Below are positions 10,750 to 22,803 of a DNA stretch of 64,000 nt, one piece after another. Position 1 is the stretch's first letter. Every line of letters begins with the position of its first letter. A program made the translations under genes and the position numbers. This stretch comes from Lentinus brumalis (taxonomy: Eukaryota; Basidiomycota; Agaricomycetes; Polyporales; Polyporaceae): NCBI GenBank assembly GCA_001792895.1, contig MARA01000035.1:62001-126000 (forward strand), in the 5' to 3' direction. The notes under the pieces were generated by a model. The model was given only the letters and a program-made list of their open reading frames with translations. It had not been told where the DNA came from and searched no databases.

Positions 10750-13204
10750 TTAACTGCCTGCGCTTTTCTCGACTCGACTCATCCAGTGTTCATTCGGTAT
10801 CGCTTCCCCACGATACACTTCAGGATGGCGAGCGATCTGTGCAAACGTAAAACGTTAGTTTGCGTTTTTGCAGGTACAGACGGCATGGAGACTTACGAAA
10901 GACCTGACGCGCTTCCCGAAGATGTACATCGGAATAGACGCAAGCCAGCAGAACGCCTGACACGCCCCGAGAATGAGGAGCGACACCTTGACCCCACGGT
11001 CAAGTATTATACCGTTGGCGATGAACGTCGAGCCGTAGAGGACCATGCTCTTCGCGAAGTTGGTGACTGCAAGGATATGCAGTGCGTTCTCCCGATGGGT
11101 GTCCAGCAGGTAGGTCACCGCGGCTGAGCCCGAGACGACCATGCTGAAGTTCAACATGCTATCGGCAGAGAGATCAGTACGCCTCAATATCATCGTGATG
11201 ATTAATTTGTGCAGGCAATAGAGTTGGAAACGTACGTGATGCAAGCCACGGCTCCTATCCAAGGCATGTGGTTGTCATTCCCAACAGCCCAGCCGACGTA
11301 TCCGAAGAGACCAAAGAGCATGCTGATCATGAACAGAAGGCGGAACTCGGGCTCATAAATCCCCTGATTGCGCCTAGATATCCACACCACGCCCCAGTCA
11401 TTGAGCATACCAGTGACGAGCATTGCCAGGACAATGCCGACAATTCCACCTAGGTTTGTTAGGCCCTACGCGACAACAGTCAGCCTGTGGGCTAATTTCG
11501 TCGAGAGCAACGGTGCGTACTATTTGGGATGCGTTGAAGTTGTACTCCAGAGTGAAGATGGTCGCCGAGCACAGCGGGACCAGAGCTGGGCAAGGTAATC
11601 AGCTTGCCGCGTCCGCCGCATGAACTAGTCGCCTCACTAAGCCACACAGTCTGCATGCCGTAGGTCAGGAATACGAACCATGTCTACCGAGTAGCAGCGT
11701 GAGCATCGGCAGAGACAGGGATCGGGTATTACATACCACTGGCGAGAGGATAAATGTGAACTGTCTCAAGAATATCCTCAGTACATTCTCGTTCGTGTAC
11801 GTCCCATGCCAGATCTTGAGGCCAGATATATATCCGGGTGGCGGCTGCGGAGACTCGCGCTCGACGACCTGCATATCCGGTTCAGAGAGCGACTTCTCCA
11901 TGCTGATTTGATCGGAGGTTTGCTCTTTGGCGGGCCTGACTACGACTGGCCGATGGAACGTCGTCTAGAAGGAACACCATCGTGTCAATCATCGAGCAGC
12001 CACCATGCTGTAACACATATAACCTCCGGGACGAATAGAAAGATCATGACAGTGGCGACCCCAAGTGCAATGCTGACGAACCAGAACCCGAACTCCCAGG
12101 TCAGGTTCTCAATGACGTAGCTGCAGACCAGCGGTGCTCTTGGAACGAACAGTGAGCTGCGCATCCCCCTTCGTTATGTAAGGGCTCACAAGGTCACTCC
12201 AGCCATGAGAGAGAAGTTCCATATCACGGAGCGTGACCCTCGCTCATGAACGCTGTACAGTGTCAGTGAAGAGAGGTTTCGAGGTACAAGAGGCGAGGCT
12301 TGCTTACTAGTACATCTGCTCCATGGTCGATGGGACGAGACTACGTGAGCATCAGCCTTCACGAGGCGGAGAAAGTGATGGATGTCTGCGACGCACGCTT
12401 GTCCCGCTGACATGCCGCAGCCTTGGAAGAAACGCGATGCCCGGATCGATGCCAGGTTCGGGCTCAAGGCACACCATATGCACGAGATGAACATCTGCGC
12501 GACGTCATCAGCAGAGGTAGGTAAGTTTACCGGAGAGACCCTCGCTCACCAGAAGCGACGAAACCAAATATACGATACGATGCCCAAACTTTACAGCCAA
12601 CACATTTTGTAAAATCCTGTGTTAGTCGATCAGCAACGGCAATGACCCGGTTAAAGCTTGAGACGGACATGCCGATACCGAGCCCCAAGAGTAAGATCCC
12701 GAATGACGACGTGACATCGTCGACCGAGACGTTGAATTGCTTCGAGAGCAGCACGTACCCCGCGCTCACCAGCGGGGACAGCGCACCGGTGAGGCTGGTA
12801 CCGAAGGATCTGGCAACGGAACGTTTAGCCAATCATTCCGCAAAGACGTACATAGGGATTCTCACAACGTCCAGAAGCATGCGTCTTTCTTCCAAGATGG
12901 CCAATTCAATCTATTCGTCACTTTCAGACGGCAGCGTCGTGCATCAAGTCAGGGAAATGGTCGTACGGGTCTTGCGGGTCGTCGGACGGCTGTGGAATCA
13001 GGATTATGTGTGCGTATCTTCCGGTGCCCCGTTTCAGATCTCTTGCCAGGTCGATGTCGACCTCCTGTCCCCGAACGACTCCGTGGTCGGACAGCAGTCC
13101 AGTACCAGGAACATTCTCCAGGTGGTGGTCCTCTGCGATACCGTCAACGTACCGCGTGAGCAACCACTGCTCATATAACACTCACCAAGTATTCCGAAGA
13201 CCAT
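10750..13204 (-). CDS. MFS transporter, DHA1-like, copy A
   Basis: Major facilitator superfamily proton-driven exporter of the fungal drug/polyamine type. It starts MVFGILE across a first intron, then VPGTGLLSD, KRGTGRYAHIILIPQPSDD and, after another intron, LNWPSWKK, the hallmark before TM1 in fungal DHA1 transporters. Further segments are KQFNVSVDDVTSSFG, FISCIWCALSPNLASIRASR, HERGSRSVIW (loop after TM4), a central hydrophilic loop (MEKSLSEPDMQ), LNDWGVVW and a last helix ending at PMYIFGKRVRSF. Short introns throughout, in the same positions as copy B; the segments I compared are all in frame, so this copy looks intact. It ends EKSAGS with stop at 10750-10752. A TATA-like GTATAAA lies upstream near 13268-13276. 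It is transcribed divergently from the reductase at 14503. The substrate is not predictable. Confidence 0.85.
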
Positions 13205-14502
13205 GGTCGACCGGCAGATCTGCTAAGACTCCGGAAGAAATTGGGGCGGAGACGCGAGGATGGCGCCCTTTATACAGTCGGACGGGACTCCACGTCTCAC
13301 GCATCGCGCATTCGCTTGGCTACTTCTAGGTGACCCATGGGACTTGTGGTCCGAGACGGTTGCGGAGTGGCAGGACTGTTACAGTCAAATGCCCACGTTC
13401 GCCCCTTGCTCCCAAGAACACCGATCATGGGAGGGGTCGACGGAAAAGAGAGAGCGTGTCCAGGAACAACGGATGGGAAGATGTCCAGCTCCTGTCGCCC
13501 CGCACATATAGCTTACGTCGGAGGTAGTAGAACGGAGGGTATGCCACAGTTTCGGGCACAGGTCGCACGTCTATGTAGCACTCGCTGTAGTGTTGTAGAG
13601 CAGCGCTCCCAACGCCTACCAGTAAATACTATGCAGGGCAGTCAACATGGAAAGCAGTAGACATATTCGACTACTCACTTGCAGGACGCCCCTGAATCAG
13701 CAGCAGTGCTAGATAATGGCAGGGCCATATGAAGACCAGCGATGCCGTCCAAACTGCGCGTTGTCGTCCAGTGTCATCCTCGGCCTCCTCGTATACATCG
13801 GAGATCTAGAAAGTCGGATCTTGGGACCATCAGCACCGAATACGAGTGTGATCCGGACGACGGAGTCGATGCATCCTGACTACTTGCTGAGGCATGCCAC
13901 GGTGCGTCCCAACGAGGATCAATACTGATGTTATGAACGGACCGCTACCTTCGCCGTTCGGTGCCGAGTGCGATTGGAACGGCTGCAGCCTCGTCAGTCG
14001 GTCACTGATGCTGCTGATGCATGAGATGTTTGCGTCAACTTGAAGTGACAAGATGCAGACGTACCTCGGCCATCGGGCTTCAGTCCTGTTGCGGTTATGT
14101 GCACTTCATGCGAAACTGATGCGATCACCATCGCTGTAGCATTATGAGAGACAGACTTCGCGACAACAACTGTGCACTGCGCGGAGTGAGCAACATTTGT
14201 CATCGCGATTCTCTGCTCAGGGGACGCCGGGGTGGGCGGCATACGTACGGCGAAAAGTCGAGCGCTCGGCGAACTTCAGCGAGGTTGCGTCTGGGTTGTG
14301 TCTAAGTACTGCATTGCGTTGAGTAGTACTGATGATGAATTTGAGGTATGCGAGGACAGGAATAGCTCGAGCCAACTGCAGTATATAAGACAAGGTGTGT
14401 ATCCTGGACAGTCCAAGTCAGCCCAACACGTCCCGCACACTACTCCGAGTCAAACAACGCTCACCATTCGACCTCCTCATCCGCACTGTTCACGCACCAA
14501 AG
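13205..14502. promoter_or_regulatory. divergent promoter between transporter A and reductase A
   Basis: A 1.3 kb gene-free stretch with a TATA box for each side: a TATAAA-type box near 13270 for the transporter and TATATAA at 14382-14388 for the reductase. It is homologous but diverged relative to 23764-25042 in the other arm. The 120 bp next to the reductase are almost identical, the middle less so. The shared upstream region suggests co-regulation; that is inference. Confidence 0.55.
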
Positions 14503-15460
14503 ATGTCCGATACTATCAACGCTGCTCAAGTCACCTCCTGGGGCTCTCCGCCCGCATACACCGCCGTCCCTGCGCCCCCCGCGCCCCTCGCGGGATCGGG
14601 CATCGTCCAGATCCGCGTCCTCGCCGTGGGCGTGCACCAGCTCGTCCGCTCCCGCGCCGCCGGGAAGCACTACACGTCCGGGCCACTCCCCCACGTCGTC
14701 GGCGTCGACGGCGTCGGACGCACCATCCCAGACGGCAAGCTCGTCTACTTCATCACCCTCCGGACGGGCGGAGGCTCCTTCGCTCAAGTCGTCAACGTCC
14801 CGAAGTCCTACGTCTTCGAACTCCCGAGGGCGTGAAGCCCGAGGCGGTCGCGGCGATGGTCAACCCGGCCATGTCCAGCTGGATGGCGCTCAAGGCGCGG
14901 GTCGACATGACGCAGCTCCCGAAGGCGGGCTGGACCGCACTCATCGTCGGCGCGACGAGCGCGAGCGGAGTCATCGCAGCGGCCACCGCCCGCAAGCTCG
15001 GCGCAACGAAGGTCATCGGTGTCGCGCGCAACGGCGCGAAGCTCGCCGCCGTCCCGAACATCGACGTCCAGGTCGTCATCGGGGACCCCGTCACCTCCAC
15101 GGACTTCTCGCAGATTGGCGAAGTCGACGTGATCCTCGACTACCTCTACGGCCCGCTCACCACGCACCTGCTGTCCACCCTGCCACGCCAGCGTCGCCCG
15201 CTGCAGTACGTCCAGATCGGCACGGTTGCGGGCCCCGACATCGCGCTCCCAGGTGCTGCTCTGAGGAGCAAGAACTTGACCATCCGCGGGGCTGGCCCGG
15301 AGCATGGGGCTTCGACGAGCTCAACGACGAGCTCCCGGAGATGCTCTCTTTCGTCGCAGAGACAGAGCCGCCGAACTTGAGGGTCGAGAAGCTGAGTGAC
15401 ATCGAGAAGGTGTGGGGCGAGAAGATACAGGATGGGGAGAGGCTTGTGTTCACCCTTTGA
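14503..15460 (+). CDS. zinc-free MDR-family reductase, copy A, frame-broken
   Basis: Same protein as copy B (22804-23763), starting MSDTINAAQV and ending at TGA 15458-15460. The reading frame breaks twice relative to copy B, each time where a run of four C in B is three C here: 14823-14825 (CTCCCGAGG against CTCCCCGAGG) and 15296-15298 (GGCCCGG against GGCCCCGG). Otherwise the copies differ by a few codons. Either this is a very young pseudogene or the assembly lost a base at each run. The same defect occurs in several unrelated genes of this window, which favours assembly error. TATATAA lies about 115 bp upstream of the start. Confidence 0.8.
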
Positions 15461-16460
15461 GACGGCGTATCTTACCATTGCCTTAGATTTCTGTTTATGT
15501 ACGACGCACCCCAAAGATATCGAGTCCAAGTTGACGATCCTGCCCCGCCGAGCGGCTTTACATGTCGATTTTGGCAGATACCTCCGTGGATGAAGGCAAT
15601 CGTGTGCGGCGTGGAGGCAAGCCCAGGGAGATGTAGGACATGTCGACCCTGTCCGCGGCCAGCATATGGCGCAGATCGTCCGGAAGCGAGCCATGTGTCC
15701 CAGGCAGCAGAGTTGCGATGAGGGCGTTGGCAATACCGGGTCCCAGTAAAGGTTGACGACTTGTGTAGAGTACTAGTGCTCCCGCGAAGCCGTGTCGAAA
15801 CTCGAGGTCAGCTTGAGGATGGCGGGGGAGCGGTCGTGGATACATCGAAACGATGAGGTGTGCTGGCACAAGTCCGAAATACCATAAATCCCGTCCGCGA
15901 TGCCAACGCGTGCTTTGAGAGCACATACAGATCCTCGTCAGACAGAGGAAACACGGGCCAGGAATAGCGAATTGTACGCTATGAGGAAATAGCGTGGTCC
16001 GGAAACGCCAGTAGAGTGCATGGGCGAAGAGGTAGGCCGTGGTGCCAACAGCAGAGTCCATCTGTATGCTTTCATGCCTGTGCCATTCGTACCGGGGCTG
16101 CTGAACTCGGTGCGTCGGCGAATACTATCGCATAATGGATCGCACTGGGTTCCTTCCATCGCACAGGGCCAGTGGCCGTACCGTATCAGCCCGTGTGTCG
16201 TGCGGATATCGGTGGATGTGAAAGGAGGTCCGGAAGGGTGGGAGGTTGGGAAGCAGATTCGTCCATCGTCCACCTACTACGGACGCAACCATGGACTCTT
16301 CAAGGGCAGCGTGAGTGGAACCGATGCACACGAGATCTCTCTGGCTGGGTCAACGATAGCATGAGCAACGCAGGGCAGGCACAGGCGAAGTGATAGGTTA
16401 CTCACCGCGCCGCCTAGACGTGCCAACCCGGACCAGATGACCTCAAGGACGTGCAGACCA
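15461..16460 (-). other. unresolved stretch with minus-strand open frames
   Basis: Contains overlapping minus-strand open frames but no domain I recognise. One reading, MDSAVGTTAYLFAHALYWRF from 16061 onward, would run on into FPLSDEDLYVLSKHALASRT and stop at about 15808 if the GGG at 15955-15957 were one base longer, the same defect seen elsewhere. Upstream pieces such as IGSTHAALEESMVASVVGG (about 16260-16330) might be earlier exons. This could be one broken gene; I do not claim a model. Confidence 0.25.
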
Positions 16461-16865
16461 CTACTCCTTCTCCAAAGGGTTGCCTCCGCCACTCTCTGTC
16501 GCAACGACGACCGCGATGTCCATCTCCTCGACCACAACCGCTACAGCCTCTTCCTTCCTCTCCCTCTCACCCTCCCCGCCTCCCGTGCGAGCTTCAAGAT
16601 CGCTCAGCAGCTCATCGAGGTTATCCATGATCCCGTCCAGCCGCTCCTCCATCCCGTCCGCAATGTCCTCCGCGGCCTCGAGCTTGCGCAGGAGCTCCGC
16701 CACATCCTCACCATCCGCTTCCGGGTCTCCGGAGCCTCCGCCTGAGAGAAGCTGGGTGAGGAGCGCGATGTCGGCTTCGAGAGAGCGGGACGTTTGACAA
16801 GGGGAGGCATTGGGTTGAGTGGGTGCATTTGAGGTAGGAGCGGACATGGTGGAAGTCAAGGACAA
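16461..16865 (-). CDS. small acidic coiled-coil protein
   Basis: A single-exon frame of 134 codons, possibly starting at the second Met (16847, MSAPTSNAP). After a Ser/Thr/Pro/Asn-rich start comes a predicted helical coiled coil with regular leucines (DIALLTQLL, DVAELLRKLEAAEDIADGME, LDGIMDNLDELLSDLEA), then a charged Glu/Lys stretch and a valine-rich tail. Adaptor or small complex subunit is the likely kind of role, but I cannot name the family. Confidence 0.5.
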   Translation of the reverse strand: MSLTSTMSAPTSNAPTQPNASPCQTSRSLEADIALLTQLLSGGGSGDPEADGEDVAELLRKLEAAEDIADGMEERLDGIMDNLDELLSDLEARTGGGEGERERKEEAVAVVVEEMDIAVVVATESGGGNPLEKE

Positions 16866-17203
16866 GTGTAGCGTCGTGCAACGCCGGAGATAGACGCCAC
16901 GACCCTCGTACTAAGTACTACTACTACTACTAGTACTGTGGGCTCTATATTGGACTAAATGTACGTCTACGCATCGTTCTCTACTATTGCAAGCCGATTA
17001 CCGGCCACAAGTATACGCAGTGCGTCCACACGACGAGGTATGACTATTACAGTGGTAACACAGTCTCTGAGAATACATGTAGCATCGAGGTTCGGGTTCA
17101 TACATCTTCTCTGGGGCGCCCTTTGGGGCAGCTCCCGTATTAGCTTACAGTAACACTACGCCTCAGGTCGAAGGCGACTGCGCCGTACCTGGGCCGAGCT
17201 GAT
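16866..17203. other. intergenic with (CTA)n microsatellite
   Basis: Contains a short CTA triplet repeat at about 16917-16932. Nothing else seen. Confidence 0.6.
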
Positions 17204-18828
17204 CTAGTCGGTGTCGTACCCCTTGGGGTTCTTCGTCTGCCAGTTCCACAGGTCCCTGCACATCGTCTCGAGGTCCTGCTCCGCCTTGAACCCGAGCTGC
17301 TTCTCCGCGAGCGTCGGGTCCGCAGTAAGGTCGGGAACATCACCCCGCCTGTCCACACATCGTCAGTTCCCGCACCAAGCCAAGGCAGGGAGGGAGAATG
17401 CGCACCTGCGGCCGACGATCTCGTACTTGAAGTCGAACCCGGTCGCCTTGCGCATGGCCTCGACGATCTGCAGCACGCTCATGCCCTTCCCGCGGCCGAG
17501 GTTGTACGCCTTGTAGCGCGCGTCCGTCGGGCAGTCGTCGAAGACCTTCGAGTTGGGCCCGAGCGCGTCGAGCGCGAGCAGGTGGCCCTTGGCCAGGTCG
17601 AGGACGTGCAGGTAGTCACGCACGCATGTGCCGTCGCTGGAGACCAAGACGTGAGTGTATGCGCACCGGGAGAGGGTCGGGCGAGACGCACGGAGTCGGG
17701 TAGTCGTTGCCGAAGACCTTCAGCTCGTTCGGTTGACGGCCAACGGCGATTGCGGCGAGGAGGGGAAGAGGTTTCCGGGGCGGCCAATCGGGGCCTCACC
17801 GATGAGGCCCGACGGGTGCGCACCGGCGGGGCTTCAGACATTGAACATTAGCATGACGAGCATAGCATGTGGGCATGGCAGACATACTTAAAGTAACGTA
17901 ATGACAAGCCGCGGAAGCGTTGCGGTTCAGCTGTGGCGGGGATGTCATGTCAAGATCCCGCGAGCTGAGAGGAGTGAGGAAGAGCAAACGTACCGGCGCA
18001 GAGATCTGAGATGATCGTCTCGCACATGACCTTGGTCTTTCCGTACGGACTGTGTGCTTCCAGACGGGTAGTCTCGGGATGGGGATGACCGGGGGCGTGC
18101 CGTAGACGGTCGCACTGGAGGAGTAGACGACACGCGTGCAGTCGAACTCGGACGCGACCTGGAGGAGGTAAACCGTCGCGGCGACGTTGTTTTCGTAGTA
18201 GGTCAAGGGGATCTCCGTGGACTCGCCCACGGCCTTGTAAGCCTAGGTGCACGATCCTTCCCTTGAGCGACCGCGCACGAGGAGGGAGAGAGATGAGCAC
18301 GTACCGCGATGTGGACGACGCCCCAGATGCCACCCTTGCCATACTTTTCAAACACCTTGCGGATCTGGTCTTTCTGAGTGAGGTCGGCCGTGAAAGCGTC
18401 GATCTCCGCGCTGTCCTTGTCCTGTTCTGACGCATCTTTGGGCAGAGCGTCGCGCGCGATCTGAGCGACACGCTCGAGGGCCTTCGGACTCGAGTTGTGG
18501 TGGTTGTCGACCGAGATGACCTTGTATCTCCGTGTCTGCTGGAGCGCGAAGATGACGTGCGAGCCTGGGGGTGCAGATGTCCGAGTAGAGGCCGGGAGAG
18601 GTACGCGATTGGCCGCGTGAGGGTACGAGATCCGCGACAAGGCGATCGAGAAGATGCGACGAGTTCTGGTCAGACACGGTGCCGGCTGTAGGCAATGAGT
18701 AGGAACGCGTGCGTACCGATGTAACCTGCGCCGCCGGTGACGAGGACACGCTGTATAGCTCATGGGTCAGGACGGGGACGCCGCGCGAGCAGAGTGCGTG
18801 CACGACGGACTTTGAGAGGTTCAGACAT
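17204..18828 (-). CDS. GAL10: UDP-glucose 4-epimerase
   Basis: Interconverts UDP-glucose and UDP-galactose in the Leloir pathway; cytosolic, NAD-dependent, short-chain dehydrogenase fold. MSEPLK is joined over an intron to [12 protein letters not shown] (Rossmann GxxGxxG), then a longer intron to [54 protein letters not shown] with the catalytic Ser-Ser-Ala-Thr, SPYGKTK (YxxxK), [47 protein letters not shown], and the end NPKGYDTD. There is no fused mutarotase domain, unlike yeast Gal10. In the exon reading NPAGAHPSG...RPGNLFP the frame breaks at 17762-17765 (GGGG on the + strand); one more base restores [20 protein letters not shown]. Since this is normally an indispensable single-copy galactose gene, an assembly error is likely. 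Confidence 0.92.
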
Positions 18829-19746
18829 AGCTATTCTGTAGTGGTAGGAGGGTTGTGAGGCGGCGAGAGGCAGTTGGAGGAAAGCCAGACCCCGCGCGGG
18901 GAGGCCGCTATTTATCGATTTGGGCGACTCGGCCCGTTTCTCAGATCGCGCGTACAGATCTCGCTTTTCACTGATCGCGGTCACCACTTTCAACTCTCAC
19001 CTCCACATGTCCCAAGTTCTACTGCAGTCTATTCCAGCTCGGTTCTGGGCGCGTGCACCTTCGCCAGCTCGTCCACGGCACACCCAAAAGGTCTCGCCGA
19101 CTTATGCTGCTAGTCAGACTTCTGCAGCACTAGGGCTGTTGGACGAGGCCCAACTCGCCCCGGACTGCGGCCAATGTCGTCATGGCCGGTCCACCGCAAC
19201 ACCCAGGGCCACATGGAACAGGTTCCTATTTGACCTATCAGCGCGCGACATCCCCTAGGCCTGCTACTGCCGCAACCCCGCCGATGAGCAGAAGGGCCCA
19301 TCAGCAGATGAGCCTCAGCACTGAGCAGTAAGCAGTAGTCTTGAGCTTGGCGGGTTGGAAGCAGTCTCGCTCAGCTCTGGAGAATTCGTAAATAATACGA
19401 GCATCGGCCATATATGTAGGCCGGCAATCATGAGGGTCTGCCAGGCTGTCAATGGGAAGTGCAGAGGCCGCTGAGAGCCAGCGGAGAGGAGTACATTCGG
19501 CAACAGCGCTGGGGGTCGTGACTCGTTGCAGAAACGCGTCCGTCCGGTGCACTCGGGTGATGTGATTGTTGTCCTACAATTCGGTGGGGCAGTCGCTAGG
19601 ACAAGTGCGTACGCTGCCTCGGTATTCCGGAAGGATGCAGGCTGGGGTTATGAGCACGCCGAGGCGTTTCGTTGCATAACGCCTCTGCGACAGAAGACGA
19701 ACAACTTACCCCACGGCGCGCGGTACCCACCCGCCGCGCCGCCAGG
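18829..19746. other. intergenic, no feature seen
   Basis: Lies upstream of GAL10 and downstream of THOC1 (both minus strand). No coding frame with recognisable content and no RNA gene seen. Confidence 0.5.
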
Positions 19747-22381
19747 TTATCGCTCCTCCATCTTCACATCACCTTCCCCATCCTTCTGCCCATTCGCACC
19801 GTCCCCATTCGCAGCCCCCTCCGGCTTGGCAACCGTGGAGTTCGCACCATCGAGAGAAACAGCGGTTGGAACCTGGAGATCTGCGCCTGCAGCCGGAGCC
19901 GCAGGGCTCGCGGATGCCTGTGCGGCCGCCTCCGCGGCGGCCCTCTCCTTCTCCTTCTCGATCTCCTGCGCGAGCGCAAGGACGTCCCCCGTGCCGATCT
20001 TCCCGAAGTGTTGCAAATACTGGTCCCGGGCCATCCGGAGCGCAAGCCAGGCCCACCGGTGCTTGTTCTGCGATCATCGTGCGCGCGTCAGTGACTGTGA
20101 GCAGGGTGCGTACGAACGCTGACGAGATATCCGTACCTCCTCGTACTTCATGATCTGCTCGTCTGGGGGCAGCACGATGGGTGCCGCTTCTGGGGCAGGT
20201 GCAGGTGCAGGTGTAGGAGTGGCTGGAGCTGCCGGCGGTGGATTGGGCGTAGAGACACGAGCAGGTGACGCTGCTGCACTCTCACCGGGCACGGGTGTCG
20301 TTCCAGGCTTTGCGGGCAACGACGGGTGAAGCGGGGTCGGTGTGCCCGGCGCTTTGAGGCCGTCCTGTGATGAAGCAGACGTAGAGCTGGGCACCGCGGG
20401 TGGTGCCGCGCTGGCTGGAGCAGTGTTCGCGGCGGCGGGGAGGCCAGGGCCAGTTGCCCCCTCCTTGAGCGCGGCAGCCTTTGCGCGGGCCTGGGCTATG
20501 CGTTCGGCCTGCTTCATGAGCATCTTCCTCCGCATCTCGATGCGCGCGTCTTCCTGCTTGATCTTCCGCACGAAGTCTTTGACATCTCCAGGCCTATGAT
20601 GCCCACAAGTCAGTGTGTGGTCAGGCATCGCAGGCAGGACTTACTGGAAGGGATGCTCCAGGTCGCGCAAGTCCCGGTAGCCCATCTCCCAGATCTCCGT
20701 CAACGGTGCGCTGCCGTACCGGTGCGGCCACGGCTCGGGGTCCATCCGCATCTTCTTTCGCACCTCCTCTGTCGCTGCCTCTAACCCCACCTTGCGCTTC
20801 TCGCCGTTCACCTCGATCTCTTCGCTCCACGGCTCGCGGTCGAACGGTGTGCACATATCATTCTTCCAGCGAACCCAGTTCTTCTCGCGCTCCAGGATGA
20901 CCTGCACTGTCTCGGCGAACGCCCGTCCGTTCGGGGCGGTTTGGCGCAGCTCCTCCGTCGCGCGGGTGATCGTCTCCTGGACCCACTGGGCGTCTTCGGC
21001 GTCGAGGGTGAAGTCGATCTGCAGTGAACGGTTGCGTGGCGTTGACCATGTGGCCTTGGCGGCCTTCGTGAACGTGAGCAAATGGTGGAGAAGGATGAGC
21101 AGTTGGAACAAGAATTGTCGTCTGAAGTGTGTGTCCGCGATCTGAGGGAGCGTTAGCGACTAACGCGCGTGGTTTGCGAATTATGTACCTCGAGATCTAG
21201 CAGCTCAGGACTGGTAAGGTACTTCGCGAAGTAGTACTCGCTATTTGCTGCGTTCTCCGCTGGACCTGCTTCGCGCTTTCTTTTCAAGGGGCCTGACGAG
21301 CCGGTAGCGTAGTTCGACTTGCTGCCCATGAGTGCGCGGTCCTTCGCGGTGGCTTCCTTGATGACAGGCAAGACCTTAGCCACCGCGTCCTTGAACTCGG
21401 TAAAGGTTCGCGGTTCTGCAAAGAGTGAAGGACGCGAGAAGGGGAGCTGGAGTGACCAGAAGGTGTAGTAGAAATCTGCGCGGGCTCAGTAAACGACAGG
21501 GGAAACGACAGGCGACGCACGCACCCTCCTTCTCCTTGCGCTGCTTCTCCGCTGCGGCGTTTGCAGCGTCCTCTTCCTTCACCTCGTCCGTCACCTCGTC
21601 CTTAACCTCGTCCACATCCATCTTGTCCTTCTCCTCCTCAGTCTTCTCCGGCACCGTCTCCTGTTCCGCGGGCTTCGCCACCGGCCCATTCCACATAGGC
21701 CCGTACTCGCCCCTCAAGTTCACTCCGCTCCGCTCTCCAAGGGGGAAGACGCGACTAAGGAACGTGAGGATGCGCCCGCAGAACATCGTCGTCGCGCCCG
21801 TGTTCGAGAGCCGCCGGAGGAGATCGTTGAGCGTGCGGAGGAGGACCAGGGCCTTGCCCTTCTGCGGGACCATGCCCTCTGTGAGACGGTCCGCGCGTGC
21901 CTCGATCCAGGAGAAGATGTGCGAGCAGGAGGAGATGGTCTGTGTCTCGAGGAGGTCTTGCAGGACGGTGACAGGGAAGGCCTGATCGCATGCGTCTGGA
22001 GGTGGTCCAGCAGTGAGATGAGCGGTCCAGAGTGGATACACCAGAGAGACTGACCGTGCTCGGTGAATGTGAGGATAATGTCGAGCATGTCGCTCAGCTG
22101 TTCGTAGTAGTTCGTGTGCGGGTCCTTGAGTGCCTTGCCCTCCGTCGCCTGGAACATATTCAGTCGATCCCCAAAGCTACGCAGATGGGTGGACTCACAG
22201 CCAAGGCAAAGACCTCCTTCCTCAGCGCGTACTCCCATCGGTTCTTCCAGCTCTCCGGGTTCGCGTTAGCCTGCGTCTGCGACAGTGTCCGTTCCACGAA
22301 CGCGTCGAGAGACTGTTTCTCGATCGGACGTGGGGGTAGCGTCGCGAGCAAGGACTTGAGGCTGTCTTCAATAGCTTGCAT
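19747..22381 (-). CDS. HPR1: THO complex subunit 1 (THOC1/Hpr1)
   Basis: Subunit of the nuclear THO/TREX complex that couples transcription to mRNP assembly and export. It starts [19 protein letters not shown]. Typical THOC1 blocks follow in order: [82 protein letters not shown], an acidic [11 protein letters not shown] linker, [34 protein letters not shown], then [12 protein letters not shown] and [12 protein letters not shown]. The C-terminal third is Ala/Pro-rich and low complexity, ending EGDVKMEER at 19747. Introns are 50-70 bp; two use GTCAGT or GTGCGT donors. I first considered the nuclear cap-binding protein and rejected it because the FCGRIL...GVNLRGEY block is specific to THOC1. Confidence 0.88.
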
Positions 22382-22803
22382 GTTGCGTGAACATAGGGTT
22401 CCAGCGACTGGGTACGCGCACAGAAGGACGAGGCTTCAGAGAAAGATGGTCGACGAAGAGGATGTGGAACAAGAGTCGTCTCCGCCACATGTGGTTGTGA
22501 GAGGGAGGCGCTCGCTGGTCGCGCTCGTTCTCTGTCCTCCACCAGCATCTTGCCCATCCTGCCTCTCACGCTTATCTGAAGATTCTCTGTCGCTGCAGGC
22601 TCTGATAAACCAAAGGACACGCTTGCTATATCTTGTGATTGCAGAGAAGGCGAGGTGTCTATCACATAAAGTCGGTCGGTATGTAAAGCCGGTGGACGAG
22701 ACAGGATCATGAAGACAGGATCATGAACTAGAACAAGAACTCGATATCTTTGAGAACACGGTGCGTTGTAGAGTACATATACAGAGCTGGTAGTATGATC
22801 GTC
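22382..22803. other. intergenic; inner edge of the right inverted arm
   Basis: Short spacer between THOC1 (start at 22381) and the reductase stop. Similarity to the left arm fades within the last few tens of bases before 22804. No gene seen. Confidence 0.5.

Larger units (their letters stand above)
10362..15470. repeat. left arm of a large inverted duplication
   Basis: Inverted copy of about 22790-27745. It holds the tRNA-Val, the MFS transporter, a 1.3 kb divergent promoter and the reductase in mirror order. Similarity ends at the tRNA on the outside: the sequences beyond the two tRNA 3' ends do not match. On the inside it fades just after the reductase stop codon. Exons and the reductase are nearly identical between arms, while transporter introns and intergenic DNA have visible substitutions and indels. 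The inner boundary is approximate. Confidence 0.85.

Noticed and set aside
14503..15460. Calling reductase copy A a proven pseudogene
   Set aside because: Both defects are single missing C in C runs, the same pattern as in housekeeping genes elsewhere in the window, so error is at least as likely.
19747..22381. Assignment as nuclear cap-binding protein 1
   Set aside because: The FCGRIL...GVNLRGEY and HLLTFTKA blocks fit THOC1/Hpr1; no MIF4G repeat typical of CBP80 was seen.
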